A stretch of DNA of 64,000 nt from Ilyonectria destructans (taxonomy: Eukaryota > Ascomycota > Sordariomycetes > Hypocreales > Nectriaceae): positions 62,001 through 126,000 of the forward strand of contig JAHEWK010000012.1 in NCBI GenBank assembly GCA_020740775.1. The letters are read 5' to 3'. Position numbers and translations under genes: made by a program. The notes under the pieces are model-generated. The model was not told where the DNA came from. It did no database searches and saw nothing but the letters and a program-made list of their open reading frames with translations. The stretch's first letter is position 1. The number at the start of each line of letters is the position of its first letter. Below are positions 58,036-64,000 of the stretch, in pieces.

Positions 58036-61000
58036 TGCGCTCGACGGGACTCAGCGACGACGAGTCCGGGACGCTAGCCGCGAGGGCGAGACTGGATGTC
58101 GGGGGGAACGCGTTGTGGTTCGGGGGAGGGAGAGCGGCCGGGCGGTTGGCGATGTGTTTTTTGCACGCGGCGAGACGGAGTGAAGGAGGCTGGCGCGCGC
58201 CGGCAAAGTGGACAGAACGGGGCCGGGGGCGTGGCCAAAAGGAGAGGACGCGAACGCGGACGCGGGAGAGGCTGGAATCGAGAGGCCCGAGATGGGCAAG
58301 GCGAGAGAGTCGTAGACGATGGGCGACGGGGAGGATTAGGACGGTCGCCGAGGCCGGGTCGGATGATTTTTTCGATGGGGCGTGGACTCGCGACGATGTT
58401 GTTGGAAGGGGGAAAGGTGGAAAAAAAGGCAAAAACGGAGAAGGGACGATGGAGGTGTGCCAGTTCAGTCAAGTCACCGTCAGTGCGAGAGCAGCGCCAG
58501 GGCCAGGTGCTGGGTGGGTTGGCGCTCACCCGTGGGTATGATGGGATAGTGGAGCAATGCCCCGAAGCAAGGCAAGCCTCTTCCCCCAAAAGCAGCCCCA
58601 AGGAGCCCCAAGCCGTGGGAAGCGAGCTGGGCTTGCTGGTCAGGCCGGTGGAGGAGCCACTGGGGGAGCTGCTGGGGGGATCCACTGGGGCCCCGAGGGA
58701 GGTAGCCGGGGGCTCGCAGGGTACTTTCAGCAGGGCTGGGGGTACATGAGCCCCAGCCAGGCCTGGGCAGCTGCAGGTGGGGTTCCATGCAGCGGGCCAT
58801 TTGCAGGACCAGCGAGGAGCAGTGAGAGCTCAGAGGTGACAGTGGCCTAATACTACGCAGCGCAGCGAACACCAGTGGGGGCCTGTCACCACTGAACGAC
58901 AGTGGAGGTGTGCCGCCCGGGGTGTGGGGGCGGGCTGCAGATGGTAGCGGGCATGGGCAGGCAAGTATCTTTCCGCAGAGGGCCAGGTACCGACAGGGAT
59001 TCCGGCTACAAGGGAGACGCCACGCCCTGACCCGCATGGTCTGTGCGAATCGGGCGCCATGGCCATGATGGAGGCTGGCGACAGATTGCGGGTCAGCCGT
59101 GATGCTGTCTCCATGTGGCTGAGGCCATAGTCTCAGTGCTTCTTCTCTCCACCCCCCTGGTGTGCGTCGTTCTCCCACGCCATCCGCCATCCGCTTCCCC
59201 CCTGTTGTGTTGTTTTTTGTCGGCTCTGTTGACAAGAAAAGGGCGAAAGATTGACTCGACACGCACGCCCCTCCGCCTCCAGTAACAGTGCGCACAATAG
59301 AAGACGGGTTACCCACCCGCGGCATTTTGATCTCTGGGGGGGGAAGGGGTGTGAGTGTCTCAGTGCTGGCGAGAGAGGCGGAGAGTACTTTGTATGTGTC
59401 TGTGTTTCCTCGGACGTGGAACCTGGCGTTCCTGGATGGTGTTGTTGTGCTTCTGTTGCACAAGCGTGGGTGTGGTGGTGATGGAGTGGGTGTGCTTGTA
59501 AGTGAGCGTGGGCATGGACGTGGATCCGGAGACCGACCGTAGCCCATGTCGAGCGAGCCGTGTGGGCGAGTACGTACCAGCATCCAGCATCCAGCATCAA
59601 GGCACCGAGAAACTGCAGCACAGGGCCTGGGATGTGAGTGAGAACGGTTCAAGGGGGGTGGCAGCCGAGAGGCGATAGATGTGGGAAGTCAGAGACAGGG
59701 GATTGATTACCGCTGTTTTGTTTTGGGGCGGTTTCAGTGACAACATCGAGCAGCGCAGAGCTGAGCTGAGCTGTGAGCTTGGACGTCGATGCGGCAGACA
59801 GCCAGGGCCCTTTATTAACCACTCAAAGACGCCCCAGACGCCAATGCCTGTCTTACCGAATGCTCAATCAAGGCCTCTGCGGATCTCACCCTTCGCTGCC
59901 TGCGAGGCTGGCATGGCACATCCATCTGCAGTAGTTAGCTGCAGGCCGAGATAGACGATGTGCGTGGTGCTTGCGGACCAGCAGCCAACTTGCAGATTGG
60001 GGGCGGCAGCCTACAGCCGCTGACCTTCTACGTAGTAGGGTGGCAAAACGGCGCCGACTTCTTTATCTCAAGAGAGGAAGTCTTTATGGTTCACTGCATC
60101 CATCTTCACAGTGTCGCCGTGTCCGTTCTTCGCATCGCACGACCGGATGCTACTTCGCCATGCATATATTGCAGACAGGTGCGTAAGCTTGTACGATTAC
60201 CGTGTTGGAGGTTACTGTACGAGTTGTGGTTGCACAGACATGTTCCCACGGACTGCCCCAAATCGAGAGGCGGACTGTATCAACTAAGTAGCCATGCCAT
60301 CTTGACCGGTTCGTCGAGGACGGCAAGTTGGACAGGGTGGAGAGGAGCGTGTGTGATGTGTCATTTGGTGTGATGTTGGTGGTATTGAGGGAGTTGGTTT
60401 GATCGGCCGCTGGTCTTGATTCGGCAGCTCTCAAACCACATGTACCTCCCGGGGTAAGTGTAATTGCACCTACGGCCGAAGGTTGCAATCGACTAACCTC
60501 AACTTCGCGAGTGGTGATGGAAACAAAGTGTATTCCGGAGATTCCCCCGGGACCGGTCCGTCCGGGCTGGCCCTGTCCTTTTCCCCCTACAGCTTCCCTT
60601 CTGGCTGGTGGCCCTCTGTATTAAACAGTGTAACGTACTCTACGGGCCTGGTCTGGAGACGGCTAGAGCATCGGAGCTCTTGTGCGTTAGTTAGTCCCCA
60701 AGGCCAGAAGGCGCGCATCATTTCACTGACTGAGAGCCCGGCATCCCGTCACGTTTTTTTTTTTAGCCCGCGAACCTTTGAGATTCCATGCGTCCGCACT
60801 AACAAGAGCACTCGGGACAGGGGAGCTAGATGGAATTAGCTTCGGTCCACGCACCTGACCTAATTAGCCCATGCAGAAGCCAGTTCTCCATGCAGGGCAG
60901 GCTTTCCCTACGGGGGTACGGATACCTGTGCGGGAGTTGGAAACCGCTGTCCTTGTCCTGGGCTGGTGAAACAATGCTGGATACATGCCAGCACGGCTGC

Positions 61001-64000
61001 CGCAAACAACAGCTCCAGGATACAAAGACGCTGGAGTATATCTCTCAACTGCAGTACAAACGGGCTTACCGTACGATGCACACAGCCAGGTAGGGACAGC
61101 AAGCCGAGAACCTGTGGGGACGAAGCAGTGCTACAGAGGACGTGCTTTTGCATGCACCCAAGCAAGTGGTGTAGCAGGCCGCCGGCCCGCAGAGTAGATG
61201 GGACAGGGTGGGAATTGGGGTGGGAAGGGATCGCTTGCATAACGACGACACACAGCCTAGCCATAGCCGCCGCCGCTGAGGACGTGGATGTGCCCAGACC
61301 AGCCATGGTTGTTGCATCGCGTGCTTGGACCACCCACTCTGCGCGACAACCATGCCTCGGGTCGTCCGATGAATGGCTGTTGCCACACCTACCATCTCAG
61401 ACAAACACGGAAGATTCCTGTTTCGTGATGTCTTCACAGGAGCAGTGGTTTTGAGACTTGTGAGACAGACCTGCCCTGGGCCTAGAGATCTGCTTACCGG
61501 GGAGAAACGGGAGGGATTTGAGACAAGGCTACTGGATGATCTGGCACTTGTCATTGATGCACACAACGACGATCCTCGGCTTCTCTACGAGTTGGTTGAT
61601 TAATATGCAATACGCATGGAAATGGGTAAGCAAATGATTGGAAAATTGTTCGAGAACTGGGCCCAAAAAAAAAAACCGAGGCCATTCAGAGACAGGTTGA
61701 ATCGCCCAACCCAGGCAAGCTTTGCACGTGAGTGTTGTTTTGGATTGCGTGCCATCTGAAAAGGGACTTGCCGACGGCCTAGAGAACAACTATTTTCCGA
61801 TCAATAATCCGGGGGATGCTTGATGATCATACTTTCATTAGAGCGTTCCGAAACCATCCACTTGCGGATAGCCGCTTTTGAGTTTGAGGCTCAACATCCA
61901 ACCCACCTTAATTGTCTCCCATACTCTGCACTAATGAGCTCTCTTCTTGCCGGGAGAAGAAAGTAAAGCACGACGTCGTACGTAAATTACGTCTTGGATC
62001 AGCTTAAACCCGAATCGTCGCCGCGCCCTTGTTAGGCAATTGCCTTCTGCCACCCGAAATGACCTCATGACGGGATGGATGGCGCTCCTGTGTCAAATTT
62101 TGATAAAGACCCAGTGCCACATGGCTGACGCACACCAATTCCCCGTCCCACATACCAAGACTGGGCTGGACATAAGAATGTGGACTGCCCCCATCTACTT
62201 GAACCTCGAATTTGACCGAAGCCTCTTGTTGTAGTGGGTGGTTGATGTGGACCAACATCGCAAGATGAGTGGCTGCACCTACCATGTCACAATGGATCAT
62301 GGTGAGAGTGAGACTTTGAAAGACCGGCAGGCCAAGCGGTGATAAGACAACCCCTCTGCAGACGCGTTCAGGGAGACCGAGCTTCATCTCGGCCGGGAGC
62401 GCAGCCCAGCTGACGGAGAGAGAGAGAAATGTTGGGGGTGTTACGTATGTGGACAGCCAGCGCATCCTGCGAGAATCAGCTGGCGAAGCACTGGCCAGCG
62501 AGTTGCAGAACCAGCCGGCATGACATAACCACCCAGACGCAATAGGCTGGCCAGGTGTGTGTTTTGGCCATGGAGAACGGCGTCTGGCCGGCGGGGAGGG
62601 TACCGGTCGGTTGAAGGTTTGTGCCGGTGCTGGGCTTATCACTTGTGCTCTTCTCGGCAGGAGACGAGGGTGTCATGTGTCCCGTCCCAGGTAAGGTGCT
62701 GATGTTATCATGGCTCTCACTAGTTTGTCAGATCAGGCCTGTTGACCGCCCGGCATTCCGAAAAAGCCGTTCGATCATGCCCCATTGTCCAGTGGACTCG
62801 GCTCGTGGGTAAGGGTTTGATGGAGGGAGAGGCTAAGGGGCCAAGCGTATTCGTATACGTAACTGTGCCGTCTCGCCTTCTCGCATTCTTCTTCGTCATT
62901 CCCCTCGTTCACATGCTGCAGTGCCAAATGCATAGACGTCCTTTTCTTGCCGGAAGCTCTTTGACGGGAATCGTATGGTTTTTTATCTTTCGAGGCCGCT
63001 TGGCTCCGAGATCCAGGGGGGACCTGCCTCATCTGGGGGGTTTGATTTGACCCGGTTTACTAGAGGGCGCCGGTCGATTTGGAGTTGGCGAATTCCCATG
63101 GTGTTAAACCCGGATCCACCATGGCTTACCGCCCACCGCCCATCTTGATTTACAACAGAACAGAGATGGGCTGGATGCGCGATGCGTGGAGGCTTGGCCT
63201 CCCGGTGATGGTGGAATTGAGATGGAGGGCATGTCCATTACCTAGGTGGCTGACTATCTCATTCCATCTCTTCTCAACTTTGGTGTATCCCTAGTATACT
63301 CGAGGCTAGATGGTCACCATTAGATACTATTGTCCGTTGTCTGTGATGTATATGGAGTACCCCAGTGTACATCTGAAAGACGAAGGATCGACGGCAGTTG
63401 ACCAGGTCGAAACAGTACCTGTCAGTGTCGTACTACTGCGACGTACATCTTCCAATGTCGATTTCCACCCCATGTCCAACCGCCCTACTCCTGTTCCTGT
63501 CTGTCCCGGACAATTGCGCAGAGCCCTGATTTTTCACGGGGCGGAACCACAAACAGGGTGCGGCTCGAAGCTCTCACTGGCTGGGGCGCTCTCGGCGGTT
63601 GGCTTTCCGGAGCAGACCACTGTGGAAAAGAGTGCACGACCCCTGGATGGCCTGGGGAACCACTGAAAAGACGCGCACAACTAGGTAACTTAGGCGACGC
63701 GCTGGGGGGACGCGCTGGGGGGACGCGCTGGGGAGGAGAATCCACCCGTCGAGGCATGGTGCTCTTTGGCTCTTGGTGACCGGGCTGCATCGGAGCCGTG
63801 ACTCTGATATCATGCGATTCTTCTCCAAAGACGACCGTTGCGGTATCCGGCACTTGGCGCCCCCGTTCACTAATCCGCCCAGAGGCATTCGCTTCTCTCC
63901 TGGCACGGGCGGGCAGGGATTTCGGGTGAAGAATATAAAATAAGAAAGCAATGACGCCCGCTGTGTTTCCTTCCTGTGTTGCGTCAACGGGAATTGCGTC
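58036..64000. promoter_or_regulatory. Long non-coding region upstream of tup1/rco1
   Basis: About 6 kb to the window edge carries no assignable gene. The first 1.6 kb is pyrimidine-rich on the minus strand and is probably leader and promoter. A long minus-strand frame at 58480-59652 is Pro/Ser/Arg-biased and matches nothing I know. Short runs such as T10 near 60767 and A10 near 61666 and a 13-nt tandem repeat at 63697 are visible. A gene starting beyond the right edge could have its promoter here. Confidence 0.45.
63697..63733. repeat. Tandem ACGCGCTGGGGGG, nearly 3 copies
   Basis: Two perfect 13-nt copies and a third that diverges at its end. Each carries ACGCG, the core of the MluI cell-cycle box, next to a G run. 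Confidence 0.85.

Noticed and set aside
58480..59652. 390-aa minus-strand open frame upstream of tup1
   Set aside because: Biased Pro/Arg/Ser/His composition, overlapping open frames on the other strand, and no recognisable domain.
62004..62642. 212-aa minus-strand frame near the right end
   Set aside because: No domain, no splice-linked extension, and ordinary chance length for GC-rich DNA.

Overview
This is a gene-rich stretch of nuclear DNA from a filamentous ascomycete. Short introns (mostly 53-80 nt, GT...AG, one with a perfect TACTAAC branch site) interrupt most genes. The gene set (Sge1/WOPR regulator, Rco1/Tup1, Mmm1, Rce1, a Mnr2-type Mg2+ transporter) and protein similarity point to Sordariomycetes, probably Hypocreales. 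The species cannot be fixed from the sequence alone. Exon maps were built by hand from splice sites, reading phase and family knowledge, and every multi-exon gene listed closes in frame.

Layout. 1-12 kb: rce1 (+), mmm1 (-), vps45 (+), mto1 (+) and crd1 (-), after 2.8 kb of apparently non-coding DNA. 12-21 kb: the WOPR transcription factor sge1 (-) with about 6.5 kb of GC-rich, repeat- and palindrome-bearing DNA upstream. 21-28 kb: tdp1 (-), an FAD-dependent oxidoreductase (+), then a lower-GC island with a decayed protein-kinase-like gene. 27.5-31 kb: a PNRC/Edc1-type protein (-), rbx1 (+) and spc1 (-). 33-40 kb: an Mnr2-like Mg2+ transporter (+), tim8 (+), rpl25 (-), bmt2 (+) and utr4 (-). 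40-46.7 kb is non-coding and leads into a Ran1/Ksp1-type kinase (+, 46.7-48.6 kb). 50-58 kb: an Avt1-type amino-acid transporter (-), rmp1 (+) and the co-repressor tup1/rco1 (-). From 58 kb to the end nothing convincing is coding.

How the genes relate. This is mostly housekeeping DNA, not a biosynthetic or defence cluster. Several products act in mitochondria (Mmm1, Mto1, Crd1, Tim8), in RNA biology (Rpl25, Bmt2, Rmp1, Mto1, the Edc1-like protein) or in secretory/vacuolar function (Rce1, Vps45, Spc1, Avt1, Mnr2). The three developmental or nutrient regulators, Sge1, the Ran1-type kinase and Tup1, each sit beside 6 kb or more of upstream non-coding DNA, while housekeeping neighbours are packed a few hundred bases apart. 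The most interesting unexplained material is in those long upstream regions (recurrent TACGTA-type palindromes, a CGTCA array, short tandem repeats) and in the decayed kinase island. I found no clear new multi-gene system.
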